This document shows positions 46,426 through 55,145 of a stretch of 64,000 bases of DNA, piece after piece. The DNA is from Planctomycetaceae bacterium. GTDB lineage: Bacteria; Planctomycetota; Planctomycetia; Pirellulales; Pirellulaceae. Both the position numbers and the translations under genes were made by a program. The stretch lies in the NCBI GenBank assembly GCA_012729315.1, contig JAAYDI010000013.1, forward strand, positions 1-64,000. The letters are read 5' to 3'. Every line of letters starts with the position of its first letter. Position 1 is the first letter of the stretch. The notes under the pieces are model-generated. The model was not told the origin of the DNA. It made no database searches and saw only the letters and a list, made by a program, of their open reading frames with translations.

Positions 46426-47732
46426 GCAGGGGGCTCCTCGACCATTTCGGACACATCCTGGATCAACCCCAGACGCACAAGCTCCACCGGACATGACTGG
46501 AAACAGCGCCCGCACGACACGCAGCCAGCCTGCTGGGGGCGATAGTCGGTGCGGCGTCGGCGGATCGAGAGCTGCACCAGCTTGACGCTCAGCACCACAC
46601 CCACCCAGGCGCCGAACCAGCCTCCGATCCGCACGAAACGCTGCTGCCACGCGTACGCTTCGCCTTCCAGCAGCGAGAGCGGCTGACCGGTATTGCGGTA
46701 CGCATCGCTGGCGTCCGTCGTGCCGTCTGCAAGCCCCCGCTCCTCCTGACAAATCTGATCCCAGAGACGCACGGTCGGATGAAAACGCGACAATGGGACG
46801 GCCCACCAGGTGCCAATCCAGGCCAACAGCCCGATCGCCAGAGGCGCCACGGCCAGGACCCACAGCAAGTTCCGCTTGCCCTGCATGCGCTGCCGGGCTG
46901 TCTGAGGGACCGTCGGCGGATGGATGGCCCCATAGGGACACGCGTCCTCGCACAGCCGGCACTTGATGCATTCCCCGGGCACGATCCGCAGGTGCCACTT
47001 CGCCACGCGCGACAACAGGCCCAGCAGTGCCCCATAGGGACAGAGGTAGCGGCAGTAGGGGCGGCCCACAATGCCCGCCACGATCAGCATACAGACGCCG
47101 AACACCAGCATGTGTACATTGCCGTTGAGCCGGAAAAAAGCCACGAACGGATCGTAGCGGCAGATGATGAACGCCGTGCCGGTCGCGGCGAAGATCACGG
47201 CCGCTCCCAGATAGAAAAACGGCAGCAGTCCGAGAGACTCGTCCAGCCACCGGGGCACCTTCAGGCTGCGCACGGCCACGATCTCCTGGATCGCCCCCAG
47301 GGGACAGACACTGGCACAGAACGTACGCCCGAAGAAAACAGTGAACAGCAGCGGCAACACGAAAAAGAGCGCGACGCCGGCTGGCAGCAGGTAGGTCGGC
47401 TCCGCGCAGGCCAGCGCCACGTTCTGCAGCGCGCCGATCGAGCAGATGCAGCCGTCGCGGATGAAACCGAACCAGACCAGGCAGGCGACACTCAGCACGA
47501 GCAGGTGGCGACGCGACCGGCTGACCAGCGCGAAGTAGCTGGCCAGAATCAGGGCGACGCACAGCAGCCCGACATCCACCCACTGCCAGTACGACGGGTC
47601 CCCGTGCGGCACCTCGGCTGTGGGAATCGCGTGGTTGGAAAACGTCGGTGTGGGAATCAGCTCCCCGGCCGCTGTGGACGCCCACAGTACGGCAACTGCC
47701 CCCACACATCCGGTCCTGACCCGCATCGTCAT
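46422..47732 (-). CDS. NapH/NosR-like polytopic iron-sulfur membrane protein
   Basis: A 436-residue membrane protein with a signal or first helix and about five further helices. It carries the paired CX3CP motifs of the NapH/NosR/RdxA family (FCASVCPLGAIQ, YCRYLCPYGALLG) and two [4Fe-4S] ferredoxin motifs (CIKCRLCEDACPYGA; CVSCGRCFQSCPVEL near the C-terminus). This family passes electrons from quinol or cytosolic donors across the membrane to periplasmic iron-sulfur proteins. There is no N-terminal FMN-binding domain, so it is closer to NapH than to full NosR. Its ATG overlaps the stop of the polyferredoxin gene before it (ATGA), and its own stop overlaps the propeller gene. Confidence 0.9.
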   Translation of the reverse strand: MTMRVRTGCVGAVAVLWASTAAGELIPTPTFSNHAIPTAEVPHGDPSYWQWVDVGLLCVALILASYFALVSRSRRHLLVLSVACLVWFGFIRDGCICSIGALQNVALACAEPTYLLPAGVALFFVLPLLFTVFFGRTFCASVCPLGAIQEIVAVRSLKVPRWLDESLGLLPFFYLGAAVIFAATGTAFIICRYDPFVAFFRLNGNVHMLVFGVCMLIVAGIVGRPYCRYLCPYGALLGLLSRVAKWHLRIVPGECIKCRLCEDACPYGAIHPPTVPQTARQRMQGKRNLLWVLAVAPLAIGLLAWIGTWWAVPLSRFHPTVRLWDQICQEERGLADGTTDASDAYRNTGQPLSLLEGEAYAWQQRFVRIGGWFGAWVGVVLSVKLVQLSIRRRRTDYRPQQAGCVSCGRCFQSCPVELVRLGLIQDVSEMVEEPPA

Positions 47733-48376
47733 GGCTGATATACCTGCTGGAGGAGCGCGCGGGCGGCCACGTTGGCCGGATCGCTGGCCTTCTGCCGGAT
47801 CAGCGCCAACGCCTGTTGCTTGACACGGTACGGTGTCTCCTGCGGAATGCGTTCGAAGGCCAGGCTCGGGCACGACACGGCGATGGCGCATTCGTTGCAA
47901 TTCTTGCACAGATCGTGCATCACCTGCAGATAGAGCGAGCCGTTCATCAGCGCACACCCTTTGACGCAGACACCGCAGCCAATGCACAGAGTCCGCTCGA
48001 TCGTGTACTCGTAGAACCGCTGCCCCGCTTGCTCCTCGATCAGCGTACGGACGATCGCCCCCGTGGGGCACAACTGGTTCTCGGCCGCCGTGTCGACGCG
48101 CTCGTACTGCGCGTCCAGATACCCTGTGCAGATGTCGCAGTACCCACACATCTCAAAGCACTGCACACACCGGACCGCCGATTCGTCCAGCACACAGTTG
48201 GTGGCGCACTTGCCGCAGCCGACACACTTGTCGGGATCGATCTGCCAGCGCAGTTCGGTGGCCCGTCCCTTGGCACCCGCCAGGAACCCTGTGCCGGTAC
48301 CGAGCGCCACGGCACCGGCGACACGGGCCGTGTCCATCAGAAAACGGCGCCGATCCAACGACTGCTGTTCGGCCAT
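47729..48376 (-). CDS. Tat-exported polyferredoxin (NapG-like)
   Basis: A 215-residue protein with a twin-arginine signal (SLDRRRFLMDTARVAGAV) and about four [4Fe-4S] binding sets: CVGCGKCATNC, CVQCFEMCGYCDIC, CIGCGVCVKGC and CKNCNECAIAVSCP. It should fold with its clusters in the cytosol and be exported whole to the periplasm, where NapG-type proteins receive electrons from NapH-type partners, here the next gene. AGGAGG seven bases upstream sets the ATG at 48376, which overlaps the stop of the 77-residue gene before it by one base. Confidence 0.9.
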   Translation of the reverse strand: MAEQQSLDRRRFLMDTARVAGAVALGTGTGFLAGAKGRATELRWQIDPDKCVGCGKCATNCVLDESAVRCVQCFEMCGYCDICTGYLDAQYERVDTAAENQLCPTGAIVRTLIEEQAGQRFYEYTIERTLCIGCGVCVKGCALMNGSLYLQVMHDLCKNCNECAIAVSCPSLAFERIPQETPYRVKQQALALIRQKASDPANVAARALLQQVYQP

Positions 48377-48609
48377 CAGTGGTCCTCCTGCAGTGCCTGT
48401 GCCGCACGAGCGGTTGCCGCGCGTGGCACAGCACAGCGCGGCAGCCAACCACAGGATGCACAAGCGCGCGTCGTCTCCGGGCAGCGCCGGATCTGCCCCC
48501 GTCCGGCCAGCACACCCGTTGCTGCCGCCAGCGCGCCCAGCACGGCGCAGCGCCCGCAGCTGGCCAGCCACGCGCGGCGAGGAAGTTCGTGCACGGCACT
48601 CGGTTTCAT
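48376..48609 (-). CDS. 77-residue twin-arginine-like cysteine protein
   Basis: A small protein with a basic start (HELPRRAWLASCGRCAVLG), a hydrophobic stretch ALGALAAATGVLAG-like that could be a Tat or Sec signal, and a C-terminal cysteine cluster, CPETTRACASCGWLPRC. GGAGGG nine bases upstream supports the ATG at 48609, and it overlaps both neighbours by 1-4 bases, so it is a real, coupled gene. I do not recognise a named family. The cysteine arrangement could hold a metal or cluster, or form disulfides, perhaps assisting the adjoining polyferredoxin. Confidence 0.75.
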   Translation of the reverse strand: MKPSAVHELPRRAWLASCGRCAVLGALAAATGVLAGRGQIRRCPETTRACASCGWLPRCAVPRAATARAAQALQEDH

Positions 48610-49733
48610 GATTGCGGTCCCTCCGCCCCCTTCGGATAGAACACCCGCACGCATCGTTCGAATGCGTCCAACACCAGGATCGCCCCGTCCGGCGCGACTG
48701 CCACGTCGAACACCCGTGCGACAGACTCGCCCCGCGCATCGACCAGCGACGACGCCCTCACGCCCAGGCCGCGCGCACCGACCACCACATGCTGAAACTC
48801 GCCGCTCTCCGAATACACCTTGATGCGTGGAATGCCCTTCTCCGACGTCACGAACCGGCCGTCGGGCAGCAACGCCAGGTGCGCTGGATTGCAGCAGCCG
48901 AAGAAGCCCGCCACGTCAGCGCCGGCCCGCCCCCACAGCGACTGCAGCTCCCCCGTGAACGAATACGACTCGATCCGCCGCATGCCCGGATTGACCACCC
49001 ACAATGTCTCATCCGGTCCCACCGCCAGGTCGAAGTAGGCACTCGGAATCACAAAACCCGGCATGCTCCGGTCCGGATCGACCGTCCCGATCTGCCCTGC
49101 CGGACGCCCCTCCCGATCCAACACGTGTACCACGCGCTGACCGGCGTCGGCTACGAATACGCGCTGCCCGCCGACGGCGATCGCTGTCAGCACGGCCTGC
49201 GGACCGAAGTCCGGCCACGCACCGATCGCTTGCCCGGTGCCATCGAGCACCAGCACCTGGCGGCGGCAGCCGACGTAGATCCGTCCCGACTCGTCCGTCG
49301 TCGCCGGCTCCACCGCCAGGCAGGTCGGCGTCTGGTCGAGCGGGATGGTCGCTAACACCTCGCCGGCCGAGCTCAACCGGACCACCGCCTGATCCCCCGC
49401 GACCAGGATCGTCCCGTCCGCGCTGGTGGTCAGTGCTTGCGGCCGCTCGAGCGCCGTCTCGAACTGTGCACGCTGGACATACGCTACCAGCTCGGGCGGA
49501 ATCTCGGCCTGCTCCTGCAGATCCAGCTCAAAACGGCGCGGTGTCGCATCCGCGCGTTCCCCCCATGTGTCGAGACGCGACAGGGCCAACACGGCGACCA
49601 CGAGCGCCACAGCGATCACGGCCACCAGGATCCGGCTGCCGGTCCGGACCGGCCGGCTCCCGGTGGGCGGCACCGCATCCGCCATCTGACTCGACTTGTG
49701 CACATCGTTCACATTGTTCATGTCGTTCTTCAT
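48606..49733 (-). CDS. membrane-anchored NHL-type beta-propeller protein
   Basis: A 375-residue protein. A polar N-terminus of 33 residues is followed by one transmembrane anchor (ILVAVIAVALVVAVLALSRL), then an NHL/six-bladed propeller from about residue 90 with blades such as RPQALTTSADGTILVAGDQ, VFVADAGQRVVHVLDREG and VFDVAVAPDGAILVLDAFERCVRVF. The propeller faces outside. It contains FFGCCNPAHLALLPDGRF, a Cys pair in a blade. It overlaps the next gene (ATGA) and follows the first propeller gene by ten bases, so it is part of the redox operon, perhaps as a scaffold or sensor. Confidence 0.85.
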   Translation of the reverse strand: MKNDMNNVNDVHKSSQMADAVPPTGSRPVRTGSRILVAVIAVALVVAVLALSRLDTWGERADATPRRFELDLQEQAEIPPELVAYVQRAQFETALERPQALTTSADGTILVAGDQAVVRLSSAGEVLATIPLDQTPTCLAVEPATTDESGRIYVGCRRQVLVLDGTGQAIGAWPDFGPQAVLTAIAVGGQRVFVADAGQRVVHVLDREGRPAGQIGTVDPDRSMPGFVIPSAYFDLAVGPDETLWVVNPGMRRIESYSFTGELQSLWGRAGADVAGFFGCCNPAHLALLPDGRFVTSEKGIPRIKVYSESGEFQHVVVGARGLGVRASSLVDARGESVARVFDVAVAPDGAILVLDAFERCVRVFYPKGAEGPQS

Positions 49734-49743
49734 GCGCGCCGCT

Positions 49744-51177
49744 TCACTCCCCTGTGCCCCCGCCGGCTGCCAGATCCAGGCAGGTCATGCGGGTCATGTC
49801 GCGCACGATCAGCCGTCCACCCGCCAGCGCCATCGGACCCCAGGCATCGTGCCCGTCCGCAAACACCTGGAACCGCGCCAACGGGTGATAGCCTGTCGTG
49901 CTGGCCTCCGCCATCACCAGTTCCCCGTCGTTGCTGAGCGCTAGAATCACGCCGTCAGCCACCATGTACGGACCGTGACCGAATCGATCCTTACCGCTGT
50001 GCCAGACTTCGTTCCCTGCCAGATCCAAACACACCAGGCGGCCACGATCCTGCTTGCGCACCCCGAGCAGATGCCCGTCGAAAAAGATCGGAGTGTGCTG
50101 CTCCGAGTTGAACTGTTTGGGCGCCAGTTCAAAACGCCGCTGCACCTCGATCCCGTCCTGCGTGGGATGCAGCTGCAGCATGAGACTGCCGACCTTGTTG
50201 CCATAGCCGCTGCACAAGAAGATCTGCCCCTCGGGCAGGACGACTGGCGAAGGCGACGTCGCAAACTGCTCGAACCAGTCGGTCGACTGCCACAGCTGAG
50301 TGCCGTCGTCCGCCGAGACACCTACGACCGCACTGCTGGCACAGTAGACGTACATGCGCCGGCCCAGGAACTCCAGCGGCACGATCGAGGCGTGTGTCAT
50401 CGTCCGGTGTTGCGGGTTGGGAGTCGTCCAGATCGGCTCACCGGTCTGGATGTCGAGAGCGGCCAGCAAGGCCTTGGGCCCGGCCGGGGCCAGGATCAGC
50501 CGCCCGTTGTCGATCAGCGGACACTGGCCGGTGTACCAGCGGGGTACTTCCGTACCGTACTCCATCGCCAGATCGCGCAGCCACCGGTTTGCGCCGGTCA
50601 CCGCGTCCCAACACGCCACCTGGCAGCGCGGGCCGATCGTGATGACGGCGTCATTGACGATGGCCGGCACGGTGCGCGACATGCCGTGGTTGCGCATGAC
50701 GTCGACAGGATAGCTGTTGTGCCAGATCTCGCGCCCGTCGTCGAGCGACAGGCAGCGCAGCGTGTCGGCCTTCGCCTGCTCGTCGTAGTCCAACACGTAG
50801 ACGCGTCCCTGGTCAATCGCCGCGCCTGCATAGCCTTCCCCCAGCGGCACGGTCCACAGGACGGGCGGCCCGCTGTCCGGCCAGCTGCGGGCAAGTGGCG
50901 TGGCGTCCCGGCAGATGCCGTCCCACTCCGGACCGCGAAACCACGGCCAGCTGCCGGCCACGAGGGAAGGCACGCCGGCGCCAGCCTGCGGCGAACCGGC
51001 CACCGGTGCTGTGAGCGCAGCAGCCAAGGCGACCTCCGACCCCACAGGCCGATCCTGCCCCGGCTCGCGCAGAGCCAGATCGTGCGACGTGCCAATACTG
51101 ATCCACGCACCGATGAGCGCAGCGCCCAAGATCCCTGCTGTTGCAGGGATGATTGCATCTGTCATCCGCCAATTCAC
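49744..51177 (-). CDS. membrane-anchored PQQ-like beta-propeller, first gene of the redox operon
   Basis: A 477-residue protein with an N-terminal anchor or signal (IIPATAGILGAALIGAWIS) and a propeller starting near WPWFRGPEWDGICRDA, with blades LRCLSLDDGREIWH, ALDIQTGEPIWTT and LVCLDLAGNEVWHSG. The GTG at 51177 has GGAG six bases upstream; the ATG at 51165 is an alternative. WPWFRG is the usual entry motif of planctomycete PQQ-like propellers. Its domain should be periplasmic. A promoter candidate lies about 30 bases upstream, so transcription of the eight-gene operon begins here. Confidence 0.87.
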   Translation of the reverse strand: MNWRMTDAIIPATAGILGAALIGAWISIGTSHDLALREPGQDRPVGSEVALAAALTAPVAGSPQAGAGVPSLVAGSWPWFRGPEWDGICRDATPLARSWPDSGPPVLWTVPLGEGYAGAAIDQGRVYVLDYDEQAKADTLRCLSLDDGREIWHNSYPVDVMRNHGMSRTVPAIVNDAVITIGPRCQVACWDAVTGANRWLRDLAMEYGTEVPRWYTGQCPLIDNGRLILAPAGPKALLAALDIQTGEPIWTTPNPQHRTMTHASIVPLEFLGRRMYVYCASSAVVGVSADDGTQLWQSTDWFEQFATSPSPVVLPEGQIFLCSGYGNKVGSLMLQLHPTQDGIEVQRRFELAPKQFNSEQHTPIFFDGHLLGVRKQDRGRLVCLDLAGNEVWHSGKDRFGHGPYMVADGVILALSNDGELVMAEASTTGYHPLARFQVFADGHDAWGPMALAGGRLIVRDMTRMTCLDLAAGGGTGE

Positions 51178-51212
51178 GTCCGACTCCAGGTGCTCAAAGG
51201 TGCGTAACGGCC

Positions 51213-51241
51213 ATTATACGGCTGCGCTCCCCCCATGACAC
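51213..51241 (-). promoter_or_regulatory. promoter of the redox operon
   Basis: GTGTCA (51241-51236) and a perfect TATAAT (51218-51213) on the minus strand are 17 bases apart. The expected start, near 51206, leaves a leader of about 29 bases before the first gene. Confidence 0.6.
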
Positions 51242-51371
51242 GGGGCGCCAGGGAAAACGGACCTGGAGCAATGAGCCTAAGAATGTCGTCTGGGCTGGCA
51301 GGCTCGGCTGCAAGCTGCAGTGCACGGCGAGTGCAACGCCTGCCTGGCTCGCGTTGCCCGGCCGCGGTGAT

Positions 51372-52112
51372 TCACCGGCCGCCCCGGCGCAACACGAAGA
51401 GCTGGAACTCGCCCACCGAAGGCACGCCGAACTCCTGACCGGCACGATCGCGCAGCGCCACGCGGAAGCGTTCGGCCGCCGCGTGGTGGAATGCCTGCGC
51501 CGCATAACGCCCCGGATCGCCAATCCAGCAAATGCCATCCGGAGTCAGTAGTCGATCGATCGCGCGCAAGATCGCCCCGTGGCTGCCACAGTGGTAGAGC
51601 ACGTCCGACGCGAGAATCACATCGTACGACGCGGCTGGCGGATCGTGCCAGTCGATCAGTTGTGCCTGCGCCTCCGGAAACCCGTTCTGCCGAGCATTCT
51701 CCAGGGCCAGGCAGGTGGCTTGCGGCGCACTGTCGGAAAACGTCACGTGGCAACCTCGCACCAGGGCCGCCAGACCGACCAGGCCGGCCCCGCACCCCAG
51801 TTCCAGCGCCCGTGTGCCCGGCGGCCAGGTGGCCCGCAGCACCGCCTCCGCTGTGGGCGTCGCGGCCGACCATAGCGCTGCCCAATACGGATCCGGCCAT
51901 GCCTCGTCCGGCAGCGCGCCCTGGTGCATGGCCTCCACCTGCGCGTCCAGCACACGATCGGGATCCGCCGGAATGGTCAATCGCAGTGGCACGCCACAGA
52001 GTTCCAGGCGGCAGTCCTGCCAGCCGCCGGGAACGGCAAACAGTCGATCCTGTGTCGAATCCCGCAGCGAACCCTGCAACAAACCACGCGCGCTCGGAAT
52101 CATGCGCCCCAT
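51372..52112 (-). CDS. class I SAM-dependent methyltransferase
   Basis: A 246-residue methyltransferase. The SAM loop is ALELGCGAGLVGLAALV, the acidic post-I strand is HVTFSDSAP, and ASYDVILASDVLYH is motif IV, followed by LLTPDGICWIGDP. The order and the DVLYH motif match the Methyltransf_16 group, which modifies protein lysines and similar targets, and it resembles PrmA-like enzymes. The substrate is unknown. The start may be 52112 or the ATG three codons later. It lies upstream of the redox operon on the same strand but is separated from it by the operon promoter. Confidence 0.82.
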   Translation of the reverse strand: MGRMIPSARGLLQGSLRDSTQDRLFAVPGGWQDCRLELCGVPLRLTIPADPDRVLDAQVEAMHQGALPDEAWPDPYWAALWSAATPTAEAVLRATWPPGTRALELGCGAGLVGLAALVRGCHVTFSDSAPQATCLALENARQNGFPEAQAQLIDWHDPPAASYDVILASDVLYHCGSHGAILRAIDRLLTPDGICWIGDPGRYAAQAFHHAAAERFRVALRDRAGQEFGVPSVGEFQLFVLRRGGR

Positions 52113-52286
52113 CGCGTTCTTGCCCCTGGGTATGTGACGCGGGCCGCTTCTCCCACTTGACTTATCCGCGAATAACCGGGGATCATGGGAGGCCGACTGG
52201 CCAGTTTCCGCAGCCGGCTCAACCCGGTTGCGAACGGCGACGGCACGGCCGAGTACGATTCAGGTCCAAGCCAAGGAGAAAGCAAC

Positions 52287-52496
52287 ATGCCGGATCGAGT
52301 ATACAAGAAGATCGAAGTTACCGGTACGTCCGCCAGTTCCCTGCAGGAGGCGGTGGAAAACGCCATCGAACACGCGTCGAAGACGGTCCGGAAGATGCGC
52401 TGGTTCGAAGTGATGGAAACGCGCGGCCGCATTGACGACGGCAAAGTGGTCGAGTGGCAGGTGACGGTGAAGATCGGCTTCGCGCTGGAAGAGTAA
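52287..52496 (+). CDS. dodecin
   Basis: A 69-residue flavin-storing protein that forms hollow dodecamers and binds FMN, riboflavin or their degradation products between tryptophans. VYKKIEVTGTSASSLQEAVE, the flavin-stacking Trp in KMRWFEVMETRG, and EWQVTVKIGFALEE match the whole family length. AAGGAG eight bases upstream fixes the ATG at 52287. Confidence 0.95.
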   Translation: MPDRVYKKIEVTGTSASSLQEAVENAIEHASKTVRKMRWFEVMETRGRIDDGKVVEWQVTVKIGFALEE

Positions 52497-52510
52497 ACGC
52501 TGGCGCCCAC

Positions 52511-52549
52511 AACCAGCACACCGAACCAGCACACCGAACCAGCACACCG
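52511..52549. repeat. three perfect 13-nt tandem units
   Basis: AACCAGCACACCG is repeated three times without change in the gap between dodecin and the convergent nucleoside hydrolase gene. No gene lies in this gap. Confidence 0.85.
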
Positions 52550-52691
52550 CCACCGCCAGCGTGCCGCCGGGGCCCGCGTCCGGCCGCGCCACCGACCACG
52601 CCAGGTCGCGTGCGTCGGTGGCATCCTGAACTCGCCCCCCGGCCGAACGCAGAACAGACACTGCTCGCGGTGCGCTCATCGCGTGCTTGGT

Positions 52692-53717
52692 TCAGCGCGT
52701 CCCCGGCGGCTGGCTGGACAGCTGGACCAGTGCCTCGGTAACGCGGGGCACCTGCAGAGAGTTCATCTGCAAATGCCGGTGCTGCCCCTCCGCGTCGGCT
52801 GTCCAGGTCGTGTAGCCGTCGTCCGCGACCGTCACGCGGCCTGGCTCGGACAGGTCGAAATATCCCCGGTCCGGAAACACCGCGTAGAGCACGCTCGTCA
52901 GGTCCCACGTCGGCCGGTTGTGCGGGGGCGGCTCGTACAGTCGATAGGCCTCGGCCAGCGGATGGTGCTCGACGTAGCCGTAGTCCCGCTCAATGCTCTC
53001 CGCCGGATACGGCACGGCAATGCCGATCTCAAAACCACTGAATACAACGGGCGTCGGCCAGCTCTTCACCAGCTCCTGGCAGGACTGGATGTCGGTCTTC
53101 ACGTTGTACTCGAGGAACCGCTCGGTGGTGGCCTCCGGCCGGAAGTGCCCGGCCATGATCGAGAGCAACCGCACCTTGCGCTGAACCAGCTCCTTTCCGC
53201 TGAGCGGACAGATCGAATCGGGCGGGGATGCCAGCAACCGCGCCAGGTTGGTGGAGAAGCCGACCTGGGCGATGCTGACCGACTGGTCGGGCTGCTGGCT
53301 CAGCACCTGGCGGAGCACGTCGGTCCCGGACGGGGTTTGAGCCCCGTCGAGATCGTGCGGGAACCGCAGCGCGTGGTTGTCCTCTACACGGGCCAGTTGT
53401 AGAAACTTGCCTTCGTCAGGGGTGATACCGCTTCGCGCCATCCCGATCGGGATGTCCCCCCGGCCGTAAAAGGTGTTGATCGCATCCACCAGTTCGGCGG
53501 CCCAGGCATGGTCCTTCGTGATCGTCACCGCCAACAGCTCGCACTGCCCGCGACTCTGCAACGCGTGAATCACGCCCAGCGCCAGAACATCATCAACGTC
53601 GTTCCCAATGTCCGTGTCGAAGATCAGCCGCACAGGCTCCGCCGCCCTGGTGGCACACTCGTCCACCAAAAGTCCCGCCAACATCGACATCACCAGAATC
53701 ATGGCCAGCGCGCGCAT
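52692..53717 (-). CDS. exported inosine/uridine-preferring nucleoside hydrolase family protein
   Basis: A 341-residue hydrolase that splits the N-glycosidic bond of nucleosides, with Ca2+ bound by the DTDIGNDVDD motif near the N-terminus. A signal peptide (MRALAMILVMSMLAGLLV, cleavage after TRAAE) shows export, unlike the cytosolic enzymes. GHFRPEATTERFLEYNVKTD replaces the usual EFNxxxDPEAA region and is more divergent, so substrate preference is uncertain. GGGGAG nine bases upstream sets the ATG at 53717. The open frame extends well above this, but it reads non-coding sequence there. Confidence 0.85.
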   Translation of the reverse strand: MRALAMILVMSMLAGLLVDECATRAAEPVRLIFDTDIGNDVDDVLALGVIHALQSRGQCELLAVTITKDHAWAAELVDAINTFYGRGDIPIGMARSGITPDEGKFLQLARVEDNHALRFPHDLDGAQTPSGTDVLRQVLSQQPDQSVSIAQVGFSTNLARLLASPPDSICPLSGKELVQRKVRLLSIMAGHFRPEATTERFLEYNVKTDIQSCQELVKSWPTPVVFSGFEIGIAVPYPAESIERDYGYVEHHPLAEAYRLYEPPPHNRPTWDLTSVLYAVFPDRGYFDLSEPGRVTVADDGYTTWTADAEGQHRHLQMNSLQVPRVTEALVQLSSQPPGTR

Positions 53718-53818
53718 GTCTTGTCGCTCCCCCCGCCCAAGAATCAGGAAAAAAGTCACCGGCAGTCTCCGGATCGCACCGGGTGTCACTGCTCCGTACG
53801 AATACCCGTACAGCCGTC

Positions 53819-54643
53819 TCAGATCAAGGTGTCGTCGCGGCAGACCAGGACCCACGCCGGGCGCTCCTGTCCGGCGCGCGACAGGCCACCTTGCGGCTCC
53901 CCCTGGAACTTCGGCCCCAGCCAGGCCAGGAGCACGCCGAACCCGATCGCCGCGCCCCCCACACCGATGAGTATCACTAACCCGACCACACGATCCCAGC
54001 GCTTGTACAGGTAGACCGGCGGCAGGATCATCGCCACCACCCCATCGAGCACGGAATCCTTGAACGCCATAATCACAATCCGCAGGAAATACAGCGCCAC
54101 GACCAAAGCCCCGCCGATCTGCAACACCATCCCCGAGTTGTACATCACGTCTTCCTGCGGCATGCTGACCATCCCGATCGCAAACCCGACCACTCCGAGC
54201 AGCGCGAGCAGCAGCATCCACCAGGGCGTGCCTTTGACCAGGCGCTCCTGTTCCTTCTTCAGGAGGGCTATCTGCCGCTCTGCCCGGTCCAGCGCCTCCA
54301 CCCCGTGCGTCGGCAGGTCGCCCAGGTCCTCGTCGTCCGCCTCCACCGAAACCCCGACCCGCGTCTTCAGGCGGCGGCCGATCCGCGTGTCGTACCCGCA
54401 TATCACGCACAGCACGGCCACGTCGCCCAGCTCCGCAGCACAGCCCGGACAGCGGCGGATGCCGGCACGCATGCCCGCATCGTCCAGCAGTTCCGACAGC
54501 GGTTTGCCGGTGCTACCCTGCTGCGCTCCCGGCGCAGCGATCGTCAACACCGCCCCGCATTTGGGACACTTCACCCGCTTCCCCGCAAGCTCGTCTTTGG
54601 CAGCAAACTGCTGCCCGCATTGACAAACAACTTTGATCGGCAT
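53819..54643 (-). CDS. zinc-ribbon membrane protein
   Basis: A 274-residue protein. It starts with a zinc ribbon (VVCQCGQQFAAKDELAGKRV, then CPKCG) and a second CX2C pair set (CPGCAAELGDVAVLCVICG) near residue 75. A charged helical segment (EALDRAERQIALLKKEQERL) is followed by about four transmembrane helices (WWMLLLALLGVVGFAIGM, MVLQIGGALVVALYFLRIVI, VVAMILPPVYLY, VVGLVILIGVGGAAIGFGVLL). Planctomycetes carry many such zinc-ribbon membrane proteins of unknown function. The ATG at 54643 gives the standard MPIKVVCQCG start. Confidence 0.8.
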   Translation of the reverse strand: MPIKVVCQCGQQFAAKDELAGKRVKCPKCGAVLTIAAPGAQQGSTGKPLSELLDDAGMRAGIRRCPGCAAELGDVAVLCVICGYDTRIGRRLKTRVGVSVEADDEDLGDLPTHGVEALDRAERQIALLKKEQERLVKGTPWWMLLLALLGVVGFAIGMVSMPQEDVMYNSGMVLQIGGALVVALYFLRIVIMAFKDSVLDGVVAMILPPVYLYKRWDRVVGLVILIGVGGAAIGFGVLLAWLGPKFQGEPQGGLSRAGQERPAWVLVCRDDTLI

Positions 54644-55145
54644 GCAGCACCTGATTCCGGCTCCGGCCACCTACGCACGCGCACAGGTCGGTCCATCTGC
54701 CAGGCGTAGCGATTCTAGCCCGATATGGGGGCAATTCGGGCGATCCATCGTGATTTCGTCGGCTGCCGACGGGGCCGACCCGCCGCAGTCGTGGCGTATC
54801 ACACAACTGCTTATTGTGCACACAGTGGCGAGGGGAAACAAGTCGCGCGAGGCGGTGGCGGGGCTCTGCCAAAATGGCAGTAGGACGCGTGTGTCGGTGG
54901 TGCCATGCAGGGGGGCGCGTCGGCCCTGGACGTGGGAGGGGGGCGAGGGTCAGGTGCGGAGAGGAGCGGGTAAAGCCGGGGAAAACCGGGGCCCGGTGAA
55001 ATCAGATTTCGTTTGGCGCGGGAATTGCCTTCCTGGGGTACCACGACCTAGTTGGTGTACCAATTTGGCAGCCGACGGCCGCACCGCGGGTCCGGGCGGC
55101 ACGAGATACGGGCGATGTGAAGCGACAATGGGAGGTGAACAGCAC
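54644..55145. other. intergenic region upstream of groES
   Basis: About 500 bases with no supported gene. I looked for the CIRCE operator (TTAGCACTC-N9-GAGTGCTAA) and did not find it. TTGGT-GT-ACCAA at 55053-55064 is a short palindrome of unknown meaning. No clear sigma-32 or sigma-70 promoter could be chosen by eye. Confidence 0.45.
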
